From Bradyrhizobium sp. (GTDB lineage Bacteria; Pseudomonadota; Alphaproteobacteria; Rhizobiales; Xanthobacteraceae), in assembly GCF_022844465.1 (NCBI RefSeq), contig NZ_JALHLP010000001.1, positions 124,001 to 188,000 on the forward strand: 64,000 nt of DNA. Direction: 5' to 3'. Position 1 is the first letter of the stretch; each line of letters begins with the position of its first letter. A program made the position numbers and the translations under genes. Positions 52,668 to 64,000 of this stretch are shown here, one piece after another. Below the pieces are notes generated by a model. The model saw only the letters and a list, made by a program, of their open reading frames with translations, made no database searches and had not been told where the DNA came from.

Positions 52668-53666
52668 CTATTCCGCTTCCGCGGTCAGCAGCTTGGCCTG
52701 GGCAACCCAGCCGTCGGCGCGGCTCGGAAGTCCGACCTCTTCGCCGATCTTGTGCGCGGTATCGTGATCGAGTTCGGCAAGCTGCCAGTAGTGGAAGATG
52801 CCGAGGTCGTTGAACTTCTTCTCGATCGCACCCGATACGCCGGTGAGCTTCTTGAGGTCGTCGGCGGTGCCGCGCGGTCCGGCCAGACCCTGGAAGCCGA
52901 CGGGTTGCGGCGCCTCTGGAATTTCCTCGCGGACCGGCTGGGCGGAAGCGCCGATGTCGACGCCATGGTCGCCCTGGGCGCGCGAAATGCCGTCGATGGC
53001 GGCGCGGGCCACCAGGTCGCAATACAGCGAAATGGCGCGGCCGGCGTCGTCATTGCCGGGCACGATAAAGGTGATGCCCTTGGGATCCGAATTGGTGTCG
53101 ACGATCGCGGCAACGGGAATGTTGAGCCGCTGCGCTTCCTGGATCGCGATGTCTTCCTTGTTGGTGTCGATCACGAAGATCATGTCGGGAAGCCCGCCCA
53201 TCTCCTTGATGCCGCCGAGCGAACGGTCGAGCTTGTCGCGCTCGCGCTGCAGCGTCAGCCGCTCCTTCTTGGTGTAGGAGCTGGCGTCGCCCGACGAGAG
53301 TATTTCATCGAGGTGACGCAGGCGCTTGATCGAGCCCGAGATCGTCTTCCAGTTGGTCAGCGTGCCGCCGAGCCAACGCGAATTGACGAAATACTGTGCC
53401 GACCGCTTCGCGGCCTCGGCGACGCCGTCCTGCGCCTGGCGCTTGGTGCCGACGAACAGGATACGGCCGCCTTTGGCGACGGTGTCGGATACCGCCTGCA
53501 GCGCGCGATGCAGCAGCGGCACGGTCTGGGCGAGATCGATGATGTGGATGTTGTTGCGGGCGCCGAAAATGTACTCCGCCATTTTCGGATTCCAGCGATG
53601 GGATTGGTGGCCAAAGTGGACGCCAGCTTCAAGCAGCTGACGCATAGAGAAATCAGGTACCGCCAT
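52668..53666 (-). CDS. rpsB: 30S ribosomal protein S2
   Basis: Ribosomal protein S2, 332 residues, against about 240 in E. coli. The core (1-230) has [37 protein letters not shown] and AIVDTNSDP. The extra C-terminal ~90 residues carry a helix-hairpin-helix-like segment ([20 protein letters not shown]), a known alphaproteobacterial extension. The ATG at 53666 sits downstream of a structured leader and a good promoter. Confidence 0.98.
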   Translation of the reverse strand: MAVPDFSMRQLLEAGVHFGHQSHRWNPKMAEYIFGARNNIHIIDLAQTVPLLHRALQAVSDTVAKGGRILFVGTKRQAQDGVAEAAKRSAQYFVNSRWLGGTLTNWKTISGSIKRLRHLDEILSSGDASSYTKKERLTLQRERDKLDRSLGGIKEMGGLPDMIFVIDTNKEDIAIQEAQRLNIPVAAIVDTNSDPKGITFIVPGNDDAGRAISLYCDLVARAAIDGISRAQGDHGVDIGASAQPVREEIPEAPQPVGFQGLAGPRGTADDLKKLTGVSGAIEKKFNDLGIFHYWQLAELDHDTAHKIGEEVGLPSRADGWVAQAKLLTAEAE

Positions 53667-53775
53667 TGTATCAATTCTCCGGTTGGTTCCTCCGGAAACG
53701 TGTGAGCACACGAGCCTTATGGCCCGGTTGCCACCGGACGGCCTTTGAGAGCCATGTTTCCGTGTGAGATGGGCC
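53667..53775 (-). promoter_or_regulatory. Structured rpsB leader, possible S2 autoregulatory site
   Basis: The ~105-base untranslated leader contains a 5-bp hairpin with a four-base loop (CCGGT-GGCA-ACCGG). CGGAAAC near its 5' end is complementary to GTTTCCG overlapping the ribosome binding region, and adjacent CACACG/CGTGTG segments can pair in alternative ways. S2 is known to repress its own mRNA leader in gammaproteobacteria; here this is inference. Confidence 0.4.
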
Positions 53776-53777
53776 GC

Positions 53778-53805
53778 TATATAGCGGGAATTCGGCCAGA
53801 AGCAA
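53778..53805 (-). promoter_or_regulatory. rpsB promoter
   Basis: Read on the minus strand: TTGCTT (53805-53800), a 16-base spacer, TATATA (53783-53778). It lies between the dnaE stop and rpsB, so the rpsB-tsf block has its own promoter. Confidence 0.6.
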
Positions 53806-53945
53806 GGAGATATGGCCGGTTTGAACCGGGAGCGGTGGTCTTTTTGGCCGCCGCGATCAGCCTGGTTAGCGTTGGAAATCGCAGGATTTCAGGGCGAGAA
53901 GCCGACCGAGCGGCTTGCTGACGTGGGAATCCCCGATACCCGCAC

Positions 53946-57440
<3,495 letters not shown>

Positions 57441-57626
57441 AGTCGCTTATCGGGCTCTTGCATCATGGCAGGAAGCGATCGCCGGCCGACCAGGCACAAC
57501 CGATTCGCCAACCGATGGTGCGGCTTCGGCCTGGCGGAGTCCACGCGCAAGGCCTCCTGCGCGCCCGAGATCCGGCTTTTCCCCAAGCCCCGCCTGAAGG
57601 CCGCTGGAGCCTCCAGCAACGCCGCA

Positions 57627-57725
57627 TCAGAGCTGGGGTATCAGCTGCGCCCAGACCGCCACCATCCCGACAAACAGCGTAATCGACGCCAGCGCCGCCG
57701 CTTCTTCCACAAACGTCCTCAACAT
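57627..57725 (-). CDS. LexA-controlled 32-residue membrane peptide (SidA-like candidate)
   Basis: Short gene of 32 codons plus TGA, starting MLRTFVEEAAALASIT. One hydrophobic helix covers about residues 9-29, with an Arg/Glu-containing N-terminal end and Trp25 near its C-terminal end (VAVWAQLIPQL), so a single-pass inner-membrane peptide is likely. AGGAG lies 8 bases before the ATG. The promoter (57761-57789) is overlapped by two perfect LexA boxes. Caulobacter SidA is an SOS-induced single-pass peptide of 29 residues that blocks division through FtsW; from memory its gene is also near dnaE. Homology is not shown, so other SOS membrane peptides (TisB-like toxins) remain possible. Confidence 0.75.
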   Translation of the reverse strand: MLRTFVEEAAALASITLFVGMVAVWAQLIPQL

Positions 57726-57745
57726 CGGCCTGCTCCTGAATCTGG

Positions 57746-57789
57746 GAACGTATCGAGAACATTGTTCCCTATATGTTCTGATGAGTCAA
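57746..57789 (-). promoter_or_regulatory. SOS promoter with two LexA boxes
   Basis: On the plus strand GAAC-N7-GAAC spans 57746-57760 and GTTC-N7-GTTC spans 57764-57778, both perfect. Read on the minus strand, a -35 TTGACT (57789-57784), 17-base spacer and -10 AACAAT (57766-57761) fall across the second box. The leader to the ATG at 57725 would be about 30 bases. Confidence 0.88.
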
Positions 57790-57841
57790 GGCGGTTGAAC
57801 CGATGGAACTCCCCCAAATAGGCGACTGGTTAATTCCCCTG

Positions 57842-57881
57842 CTCAAGAAGAAAAGCCCCGGGGGCACCGCCCCCCGGGGCT
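57842..57881 (-). terminator. Intrinsic terminator of the outer membrane protein gene
   Basis: A perfect 11-bp GC stem (57854-57864 with 57871-57881) is followed on the minus strand by TTTTCTTCTT (57853-57844), 29 bases past the stop of the outer membrane protein gene. Confidence 0.9.
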
Positions 57882-57910
57882 CATGGACCGATGCTTTGGT
57901 CGCGCTTAGA

Positions 57911-58657
57911 TCAGTACCGTCCCACGCCCGGGCCGCCGAAACGGTAGTTCAGGCGGGCGGTGACGAGATCGACGTCCTGGCGGACGCGGTCGTTGAAGAA
58001 GGCGCCGGCCGGGGTGACGAACCGATAGGTGCGGTCCTGCATGAACAGGTGATTGTATTCGATGCCGGCTGACCAGTTCGGGGCAAAGCCGTATTCAAGA
58101 CCGACGCCAATCGTGCCACCCCAGCGGGTGTCATCGCTGGTGGTGCCCGCGAGCGCGCCGGTGGCAACCGCGAGCGAACGATACTCGTTCGATGTGACGG
58201 CCGCGCCGCCCTTGACGTACAACAGCACATTGTTAGCGGCGTAGCCGACTTGGCCGGTGAACAGGCCGAACGCATCAACGCTCGACTGGTTGCGGAATGC
58301 CGGGTTGAACAGGCTCACATTGCTGCCCTCGAAGTCGGCCCAGTTGCCCTGCGCTTCGACGCCGAACACAAAGGTGCCGGCCTGCCAGCGATAGCCGACC
58401 TGGCCGCCGATCGTACCGCCATCGGCGTTGTGGCAACCTTCCGCGGAGCTACCACCAGCAACCGGCAGGAAGTCCCAGCAGTTGCGGCTCGAACCCCAGC
58501 CGCCATTGGCGCCGATATAGAAACCGCTCCAGTTGTACAAAGCGGCCATCATCGGAGGCGCCTTGGCGTAAGGACGGGCCGCGAGATCCGCAGCGACTGC
58601 GGGCGCAGCCGCGCCGAGCGCGATCAGGCTGGCGGTGACAAGCAAAACCTTCTTCAT
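57911..58657 (-). CDS. Outer membrane beta-barrel protein (Omp25/RopB-like)
   Basis: Outer membrane protein of 248 residues. A signal peptide (1-22, ending APAVAA) precedes an 8-strand-type barrel with alternating aromatic/Gly strands: YNWSGFYIGANGGWG, TIGGQVGYRWQAGTFVFGVE, WGGTIGVGLEYGFAPNWSAGIEYNH and a final ARLNYRFGG. This matches the Omp25/Omp31/RopB group of rhizobia and Brucella, which have many paralogues. A strong terminator follows. It is divergent from the DUF3551 genes across 295 bases, where I see no other gene. Confidence 0.92.
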   Translation of the reverse strand: MKKVLLVTASLIALGAAAPAVAADLAARPYAKAPPMMAALYNWSGFYIGANGGWGSSRNCWDFLPVAGGSSAEGCHNADGGTIGGQVGYRWQAGTFVFGVEAQGNWADFEGSNVSLFNPAFRNQSSVDAFGLFTGQVGYAANNVLLYVKGGAAVTSNEYRSLAVATGALAGTTSDDTRWGGTIGVGLEYGFAPNWSAGIEYNHLFMQDRTYRFVTPAGAFFNDRVRQDVDLVTARLNYRFGGPGVGRY

Positions 58658-58952
58658 TCTTTTTCCCGTTTTCAGTTTGTACAGCCCCCAAGGCCGTGCC
58701 GCCTGTTAACACTGTTCGTCCGAATTACTGTAACCGCGCAGCAACATCACATCGCAAACGGGCCGAGGGGAAACGCAAGTAAATTTGGCATCGGAGCGAA
58801 TTTCCGAAACTTTCTGAGGCCTACTTGCGAAAGCATGTAATGCAGCCATTTTTCCGCGATATCGCGTGCCCGAATGCGTTGAAGGGATGGCGCAGGCAGG
58901 AGTTTGGATGATATGGCCAGCGGGGCCGCAGCCGGTCGAGGAGGGTTGAAAA

Positions 58953-59246
58953 ATGCGCAGAGTGATTCTGGCGACGCTGATCGCAAATGGGTTGGCGACC
59001 CTCGGCGCCGCGCCGGCCGACGCGGTCGGCACCCGCTATCCGTTCTGCATCCAGGGCGACCAGGAGCCCGCGCTCAGCAACTGCACCTTCACCAGCTATG
59101 AGCAGTGTCAGGCGACCGCCTCGGGACGGTTCCTGACATGCATCGCCAATCCCTATTATGTCGGCGAGGGTGCCCTTCCCTCGTCGGCCTATCGTCCCCT
59201 GCCGGGCCGCGCGCTCCCGCCGGCTGCCGCCTACCCCAGATATTGA
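58953..59246 (+). CDS. DUF3551 family small exported protein
   Basis: Protein of 97 residues. A signal peptide (about 1-24) precedes the DUF3551 core with four spaced cysteines (FCIQ, NCTF, QCQA, TCIANPYY) and a Pro-rich tail. Function unknown; the family is abundant in Bradyrhizobium. GAGGAGGG lies upstream of the ATG at 58953. A paralogue follows 120 bases later. Confidence 0.85.
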   Translation: MRRVILATLIANGLATLGAAPADAVGTRYPFCIQGDQEPALSNCTFTSYEQCQATASGRFLTCIANPYYVGEGALPSSAYRPLPGRALPPAAAYPRY

Positions 59247-59366
59247 GAGTTCGCTCCAAAGACACACATTCCGGCGCATTCCATGTTTGGTTTTGCAACG
59301 CGCGAACGTGATTTGACGTCGCGTAGCGTCGATTGTTTGTTGGAAGATGCCGGCGAGGAGATTCCG

Positions 59367-59624
59367 ATGCGCATTTTGGCTTTGGCTATTCTGGCGATCG
59401 GAATGATTGCCGCGACAGGTCCCGCACAGGCGCAGACCTACGGGTCGGACTACCCGGTCTGCCTGCATGTCTACGGCCCGATCACCTACTATGAGTGCCG
59501 CTATACGTCGATTCCCCAATGCAACATGTCCGCCTCGGGCCGTGCCGCGCAATGCGTGATCAATCCCTACGTGGCGCACGCCTATCAAGATCGGCCGATG
59601 CCGCGGCGCCGCGGCGTTTACTGA
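59367..59624 (+). CDS. DUF3551 family small exported protein, tandem paralogue
   Basis: Protein of 85 residues. A signal peptide (1-22, ending GPAQAQ) precedes the same four-cysteine core as the preceding gene (VCLH, ECRY, QCNM, QCVINPYV) with the same spacing C-x11-C-x7-C-x11-C. The tail is short and basic (MPRRRGVY). The ATG at 59367 has GAGGAG upstream; the longer frame from 59283 is rejected. It converges on lolD, 6 bases between the stops. Function unknown. Confidence 0.85.
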   Translation: MRILALAILAIGMIAATGPAQAQTYGSDYPVCLHVYGPITYYECRYTSIPQCNMSASGRAAQCVINPYVAHAYQDRPMPRRRGVY

Positions 59625-59630
59625 GCCTCG

Positions 59631-60329
59631 TCAATCCAGCTCCACGACCTGCCCATCGACCAGCGACACGCGCCGGTCCATCCGGCCGGCGAGCTCCAGA
59701 TTGTGGGTCGCAATCAGCATCGCAACCCGCGTCGCCTTTACCAATTGCAGCAGCGCCCTGAAGACATGATCGGCGGTGTTCGGATCGAGGTTTCCCGTCG
59801 GCTCGTCGGCAAGCAGGGCCCGCGGCGCGTTGGCGACCGCGCGCGCGATGGCGACGCGCTGCTGTTCGCCGCCGGAAAGTTCGGCCGGGCGGTGCGTGAT
59901 GCGGTCGCCGAGTCCGAGATAGGACAGGATTTCCTGTGACCGCTTCACGGTCTCGGAACGCTTCAGGCCGCGAATCATCTGCGGCAGCATGACGTTCTCG
60001 AGCGCGGTGAATTCCGGCAACAGCCGGTGCGACTGATAGACGAAGCCGATGTCGCTGCGCCGGATCTGAGTGCGGTCGATATCCGTGAGTTGCGACGTCG
60101 GCGTGCCCCCGACATAGACTTCGCCATGGTCGGGACTTTCGAGCAAGCCCGCGATATGCAGCAACGTCGACTTCCCCGAACCCGACGGCGCCACCAGCGC
60201 CACCGACTGGCCCGCCCACAGCGCAAGCTTGGCGCCATTCAGAATGGTCAGCGTCGCTTCGCCCTGGATATACTGACGCTTGATCTCGTGAAGATAGATG
60301 ACCGGCACATCTTCCGCTCCCTCCGCCAT
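59631..60329 (-). CDS. lolD: Lipoprotein-releasing ABC transporter ATP-binding protein
   Basis: ATPase that powers extraction of lipoproteins from the inner membrane. The protein is 232 residues. Walker A is APSGSGKST (47-55; Ala replaces the usual first Gly), the ABC signature is LSGGEQQR, and Walker B is ALLADEP. The ATG at 60329 with AGGA upstream lies 7 bases after the lolC/E stop; an ATG at 60356 overlapping that gene is the alternative. Confidence 0.94.
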   Translation of the reverse strand: MAEGAEDVPVIYLHEIKRQYIQGEATLTILNGAKLALWAGQSVALVAPSGSGKSTLLHIAGLLESPDHGEVYVGGTPTSQLTDIDRTQIRRSDIGFVYQSHRLLPEFTALENVMLPQMIRGLKRSETVKRSQEILSYLGLGDRITHRPAELSGGEQQRVAIARAVANAPRALLADEPTGNLDPNTADHVFRALLQLVKATRVAMLIATHNLELAGRMDRRVSLVDGQVVELD

Positions 60330-60336
60330 CTCGTCC

Positions 60337-61617
60337 TCACTCGTACCGGAGCGCATCGACGGGATCGAGGCGCGCCGCGCGCCACGACGGATAGAGCGTC
60401 GCCAGGAACGACAATGTCAGCGCCATGATCACCACGGCGGTGGTCTCGCCGACATCGATCTCCGCCGGCAGACGCGAGAGGAAATAGAGTTCCGGCGAGA
60501 ACAATTCGGTGTTGGTCATCCAGGACAGGAACTGCCGGATCGACTCGATGTTCAGGCAGACCAGCATGCCGACGAAGAATCCGGTCAGCGTGCCGACAAC
60601 GCCGATTGCGGCTCCCGTGATCAGGAATATCCGCATGATCGACCCCTGCGAGGCGCCCATGGTGCGCAGGATCGCGATGTCCTGGCCTTTGTCTTTCACC
60701 AGCATGATGAGGCCGGAAACGATGTTGAGCGCGGCAACCAGCACGATCATGGTCAGGATCAGGAACATCACGTTGCGCTCGACCTGAAGCGCGTTGAAGA
60801 AGGTCGAGTTGCGCTGCCGCCAGTCGACCAGAAACACCGGCCGCCCGGCCGCCTCCGTGATCGTCCTGCGGAAGGTGTCGATGCGATCCGGATTGGTCGT
60901 GAACACCTCGATCGCGGTCACGTCGTCCCTGCGGTTGAAATAGGCTTGCGCTTCGGGCAGCGGCATGAACACGAAGCTTGCATCGTATTCCGACATGCCG
61001 ATCTCGAACACGGCGGCCACCTTGTAGGGCTTGATGCGCGGCGTGGTCCCCATCGGCGTCACCGCGCCCTTGGGCGCGACCAGCGTGATTGTGTCGCCGG
61101 CATGCAGGGACAATTGATCGGCCAGCCGGCGTCCGATGATGACGCCCTGCCCCTCGTCAAAACCCTCCAGCGTGCCTTGCCTGATGTTCTTGGCGATCGA
61201 GGTCAGGTTGTTCAGGTCGCCGGCGCGCATCCCGCGCACCAGCACGCCGGAAGCGTTGAAGGCCGAGGACGCCAACGCCTGACCGTCCACCACCGGCGCC
61301 GCCAGCCTGATGCCCGGCACCTGGCTGACGCGGTCGGCGACATCCTTCCAGTCGGTCAATGGCGATTCCAGCGGCTGAATCAACACATGGCCGTTGAGCC
61401 CGAGGATCTTGTCGAGCAATTCCTTGCGGAAGCCGTTCATGACAGCCATCACGATGATCAGCGTCGCAACGCCGAGCATGATGCCAAGAAACGAAAAACC
61501 GGCGATAACGGAGATAAATCCTTCCTTGCGGCGCGCCCGCAAATAACGCCCGGACAACAGCCACTCGAAAGGCGCGAAGGGCCGCGTTCGGATCGTCTCG
61601 TTCATGGTTTCATCCAT
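60337..61617 (-). CDS. lolC: Lipoprotein-releasing ABC transporter permease (LolC/LolE family)
   Basis: Inner-membrane permease of 426 residues. It has an N-terminal helix (about 33-60), a large periplasmic domain and three C-terminal helices, the four-helix MacB/LolCE topology. The segment [27 protein letters not shown] and the later [11 protein letters not shown] are typical. Only one permease gene is present here with lolD, so a homodimeric LolC/E-like arrangement is likely. ATG at 61617 (61605 also possible). It lies 73 bases after proS. Confidence 0.94.
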   Translation of the reverse strand: MDETMNETIRTRPFAPFEWLLSGRYLRARRKEGFISVIAGFSFLGIMLGVATLIIVMAVMNGFRKELLDKILGLNGHVLIQPLESPLTDWKDVADRVSQVPGIRLAAPVVDGQALASSAFNASGVLVRGMRAGDLNNLTSIAKNIRQGTLEGFDEGQGVIIGRRLADQLSLHAGDTITLVAPKGAVTPMGTTPRIKPYKVAAVFEIGMSEYDASFVFMPLPEAQAYFNRRDDVTAIEVFTTNPDRIDTFRRTITEAAGRPVFLVDWRQRNSTFFNALQVERNVMFLILTMIVLVAALNIVSGLIMLVKDKGQDIAILRTMGASQGSIMRIFLITGAAIGVVGTLTGFFVGMLVCLNIESIRQFLSWMTNTELFSPELYFLSRLPAEIDVGETTAVVIMALTLSFLATLYPSWRAARLDPVDALRYE

Positions 61618-61690
61618 TGCTCGATAATCCCATGATTCGGGCCAAATGTAGCCGGAACGGCCCGCCTCTCAGCGGCCCTTCTGGATAATC

Positions 61691-63010
61691 CTATCCCGCA
61701 ATCTTCGCCACCACTTCCGCGGGACTGAGATTCTCACGCGAACCGTCGCTGCGCCGCTTGATTTCGAGCCTGCCCTCGGCGAGCCCCTTGGGGCCGACCA
61801 GAATCTGCCAGGGGATGCCGATCAGGTCGGCGGCTGCGAATTTCGCGCCGGCGCGCTGGTCGGTGTCGTCATAGAGCACGTCGACGCCCCGGGCCTGAAG
61901 CTCGCGGTAGAGCTTTTCGCAAGCCGCGTCGGTGTCTTCCGAACCCTGCTTCAGGTTCAGGATCACCGCCGTGAACGGCGCCACGGCTTCCGGCCATTTG
62001 ATGCCGGCCTCGTCGTGACAGGCCTCGATGATGGCGCCGACCAGGCGCGAGACGCCGACGCCGTAGGAACCGCCATGGATCGGCACGTCGGCTCCGTCGG
62101 GGCCGGTAACCAGCGCCTTCATCGCATCCGAATACTTGGTGCCGAAATAGAAGATCTGGCCGACCTCGATGCCGCGGGTGCTGACGCGCTTGTCGGCAGG
62201 GACCTCGCGTTCGTAGCGGGCCGCATCATGGACGTCCTCGGTCGCCGCATAGACCGACGTCCACTGACTGATGATGCCGGAGAGGTCGCCCTGGCAATCG
62301 ACATCGTCCGATGGAACCGGCAGATCGAGCACGTCGCTGTTGCAGAACACGCCGGACTCGCCGGTTTCCGCCAGCACGATGAATTCATGGCTGAGGTCGC
62401 CGCCGATCGGGCCGGTCTCCGCACGCATCGGAATGGCCTTCAGCCCCATTCGCGCGAAGGTGCGCAAATAGGCGACGAACATCCGGTTGTAGGCACGGCG
62501 CGCCGCGGCCTCGTCGATGTCGAACGAATAGGCGTCCTTCATCAGGAACTCGCGACCGCGCATCACCCCGAAGCGCGGGCGCTGCTCGTCGCGGAACTTC
62601 CACTGGATGTGGTAGAGATTGAGCGGCAGGCTGCGGTAGGATTTGACATAGGCGCGGAAGATCTCGGTGATCATTTCCTCGTTGGTGGGCCCATATAGCA
62701 GTTCGCGCTTGTGCCGGTCGCTGATCCGCAGCATCTCCGGGCCGTAGGCGTCGTAGCGGCCGCTTTCGCGCCAGAGGTCGGCCAGCTGCAAGGTCGGCAT
62801 CAGGAGCTCCAGCGCGCCGGCGCGATCCTGTTCCTCGCGCACGATCTGCTCGATCTTCTTCAGCACGCGAAATCCCAGTGGCAGCCAGGCGTAGATGCCG
62901 GCGGCTTCCTGCCGCACCATGCCGGCGCGCAGCATTAGCCGGTGCGAGACGATCTCCGCCTCCTTGGGATTCTCTTTCAGGATCGGTAGAAAAAACCGCG
63001 ACAATCGCAT
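61691..63010 (-). CDS. proS: Prolyl-tRNA synthetase, short form without insertion domain
   Basis: Class II synthetase charging tRNA-Pro, 439 residues. Motif 2 is in [23 protein letters not shown] and motif 3 is [14 protein letters not shown]. coli ProRS (572 residues) has an ~180-residue editing insertion between motifs 2 and 3; this protein lacks it, as is normal in alphaproteobacteria, so mischarged Ala-tRNA-Pro would need a separate ProXp/YbaK-type deacylase. ATG at 63010. It lies upstream of lolC and lolD on the same strand. Confidence 0.97.
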   Translation of the reverse strand: MRLSRFFLPILKENPKEAEIVSHRLMLRAGMVRQEAAGIYAWLPLGFRVLKKIEQIVREEQDRAGALELLMPTLQLADLWRESGRYDAYGPEMLRISDRHKRELLYGPTNEEMITEIFRAYVKSYRSLPLNLYHIQWKFRDEQRPRFGVMRGREFLMKDAYSFDIDEAAARRAYNRMFVAYLRTFARMGLKAIPMRAETGPIGGDLSHEFIVLAETGESGVFCNSDVLDLPVPSDDVDCQGDLSGIISQWTSVYAATEDVHDAARYEREVPADKRVSTRGIEVGQIFYFGTKYSDAMKALVTGPDGADVPIHGGSYGVGVSRLVGAIIEACHDEAGIKWPEAVAPFTAVILNLKQGSEDTDAACEKLYRELQARGVDVLYDDTDQRAGAKFAAADLIGIPWQILVGPKGLAEGRLEIKRRSDGSRENLSPAEVVAKIAG

Positions 63011-63145
63011 GGTTCAACTCGGGGAATCAGGTGGGACGTCCGAAGAGGAGCAGTGAAACCGGATCGGGTGCGAAAACACAAGGCCGGGCGCGGCGAAAAA
63101 ACCGCTGGAATCGCGGATTCACGGCGATCCACCGCAGCGGCATTG

Positions 63146-63177
63146 GCGTCAGCTTGACGCCCGGCGCATTGCGCCGG
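63146..63177. terminator. Pair of small hairpins after the PCu(A)C gene
   Basis: A 7-bp stem (63161-63167 with 63171-63177, three-base loop) and a 5-bp stem (63146-63150 with 63156-63160) lie just past the stop on the minus strand. There is no U-tract, so termination is uncertain. Confidence 0.3.
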
Positions 63178-63180
63178 CCT

Positions 63181-63702
63181 CTACTTCTTCATGCCGGAAT
63201 GATCGTGCTTCATGTCCATGTGACCGCCCGGCTGAGCCGCGGGAGCCTGCGCGCCCACGCCCTGCACGTCGAGCGACAACGACACCTTGCCGGCTTTCTC
63301 GAATTCCAGCGTAACCGGCGTCTTGTCGCCCTGCTTGAGTGGTTTTTTGAGGTCCATCAGCATCAGGTGATAACCGCCCGGCGCCAGCTTCACGGTCTTG
63401 CCGGGCTCGATCGCCAGTCCCTTGTCCAGTGATCGCATCGTCATCACGCCATTGTTCATCGCCATCTCGTGGATCTCGACCTTGCCGGCGCTGTCGCCCG
63501 AACCGCCGACCAGCCGATCCGGCGACTTTCCCTTGTTTTCGATGGTCAGATATCCGCCGGCAACCTTGGCGCCGGCCGGCGTGGCGCGGCTCCAGGCCTG
63601 GGTGATGACGAGGTCACCTGCCCTGACCTCCTGGGCGTGTACGGAGGCATTGATCAGCGAAAACAGCGCGACAGTGGCGACGAACTGCAGAACAGATTTC
63701 AT
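63181..63702 (-). CDS. PCu(A)C family periplasmic copper chaperone
   Basis: Periplasmic Cu(I) chaperone of 173 residues that helps load the copper sites of cytochrome oxidase. A signal peptide (1-23, ending SVHA) precedes the cupredoxin-like domain. The copper ligands are His78, Met89, His112 and Met114, close to the family H-x10-M-x21-H-x-M pattern (the second gap is 22). The C-terminal 15 residues are His/Met-rich (GGHMDMKHDHSGM), a likely second copper site. A thioredoxin-fold gene lies 93 bases upstream on the same strand. Confidence 0.93.
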   Translation of the reverse strand: MKSVLQFVATVALFSLINASVHAQEVRAGDLVITQAWSRATPAGAKVAGGYLTIENKGKSPDRLVGGSGDSAGKVEIHEMAMNNGVMTMRSLDKGLAIEPGKTVKLAPGGYHLMLMDLKKPLKQGDKTPVTLEFEKAGKVSLSLDVQGVGAQAPAAQPGGHMDMKHDHSGMKK

Positions 63703-63795
63703 GGTCTTCTTCCATCGAGTATCCGGCTGATCCGGTGATCCCGCTGCTTAACGCGAGATCGCAATGTCGGTGTGTACATTAACGTGACTGTGTTG

Positions 63796-64000
63796 TCATT
63801 TCGGCGCGGCTCGTTGCCTGGTCGACCATTGCTCGAGAACCGGTATCTCGGCCGAACCTTCGATGGTCGTGATGGTTCCGTCCCGCTCGATCAACAGCGT
63901 TCGCGGAATGTCACCCTGCCAGGTCGGGTCGATCTCGAACCGGAGGCGTTCGACGAAGCCGTCGCTGAATATCCAGTTCTCCGCCGGGCGCAACCCCGCC
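63796..64000 (-). CDS. Thioredoxin-fold protein (redoxin/TlpA-like), C-terminal part, cut by window
   Basis: The last ~67 residues are visible; the start lies beyond the window. The segment GDIPRTLLIERDGTITTIEG is the cis-proline loop and last strands of a thioredoxin/TlpA/SCO-like fold. The CxxC region is outside the window. Next to a PCu(A)C chaperone it may keep copper-binding cysteines of cytochrome oxidase reduced, but this is inference from context. Confidence 0.7.
   Translation of the reverse strand, partial: AGLRPAENWIFSDGFVERLRFEIDPTWQGDIPRTLLIERDGTITTIEGSAEIPVLEQWSTRQRAAPK

Noticed and set aside
51610-53022. tsf frame extended to 470 codons
   Set aside because: EF-Ts begins at the ATG at 52536 with a good ribosome binding site; the extension overlaps rpsB and has no family counterpart.

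Overview
The window reads as chromosomal DNA of a GC-rich alphaproteobacterium in the Bradyrhizobium/Rhodopseudomonas group (Nitrobacteraceae). The evidence is a pyruvate dehydrogenase E1-beta carrying its own lipoyl domain, LpxI rather than LpxH, a short ProRS, two DUF3551 genes, an Omp25/RopB-like outer membrane protein, Bradyrhizobium-style intergenic palindromes, and GAAC/GTTC-type (alphaproteobacterial) LexA boxes. No CRISPR array, insertion sequence, rRNA or intact tRNA was seen, and no gap without a gene exceeds about 300 bases.

Layout. 1-13.6 kb is mostly minus-strand central metabolism: pdhB (cut by the window edge), pdhA, ftsB, two oxidoreductases, eno, kdsA, pyrG, secG and tpiA, with queF, an XRE-cupin regulator, a small unknown gene and a GNAT gene on the plus strand. 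13.9-18.2 kb is a plus-strand run of a PpiD-like foldase, trpD, trpC and moaC. 18.2-27.4 kb is a mixed accessory-looking block (GGDEF-EAL protein, ketopantoate reductase-like protein, CtpA-like protease, orphan TctC-type binding protein, old yellow enzyme, small secreted protein, HAD phosphatase) lying between moaC and moeA. 27.4-38.1 kb holds moeA, lexA, comEC, glnS, gltX and gltA with small unknowns. 38.3-57.7 kb is the minus-strand envelope/translation supercluster, in transcription order dnaE, rpsB, tsf, pyrH, frr, uppS, cdsA, dxr, rseP, bamA, lpxD, fabZ, lpxA, lpxI, lpxB, interrupted once by an opposite-strand KTSC-domain gene between fabZ and lpxA. 57.9-64 kb has an outer membrane protein, two DUF3551 genes, lolD, lolC/E, proS, a PCu(A)C copper chaperone and the 3' part of a thioredoxin-fold protein gene.

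How the genes work together. lpxA/lpxD/lpxI/lpxB make lipid A with FabZ adjusting acyl supply; KdsA makes Kdo; BamA, LolCD, RseP and the foldase place and monitor envelope proteins; Dxr, UppS and CdsA supply isoprenoid carrier and phospholipid precursors; RpsB, Tsf, PyrH and Frr serve translation and nucleotide supply. PdhAB, Eno, TpiA and GltA join glycolysis to the TCA cycle.

The most interesting signal is a 32-codon gene at 57627-57725 (minus strand), directly upstream of dnaE. It encodes a one-helix membrane peptide with a good ribosome binding site and a sigma70-like promoter covered by two perfect LexA half-site repeats, the same arrangement seen in front of lexA here. It looks like an SOS-induced membrane peptide, possibly a functional counterpart of the Caulobacter division inhibitor SidA.
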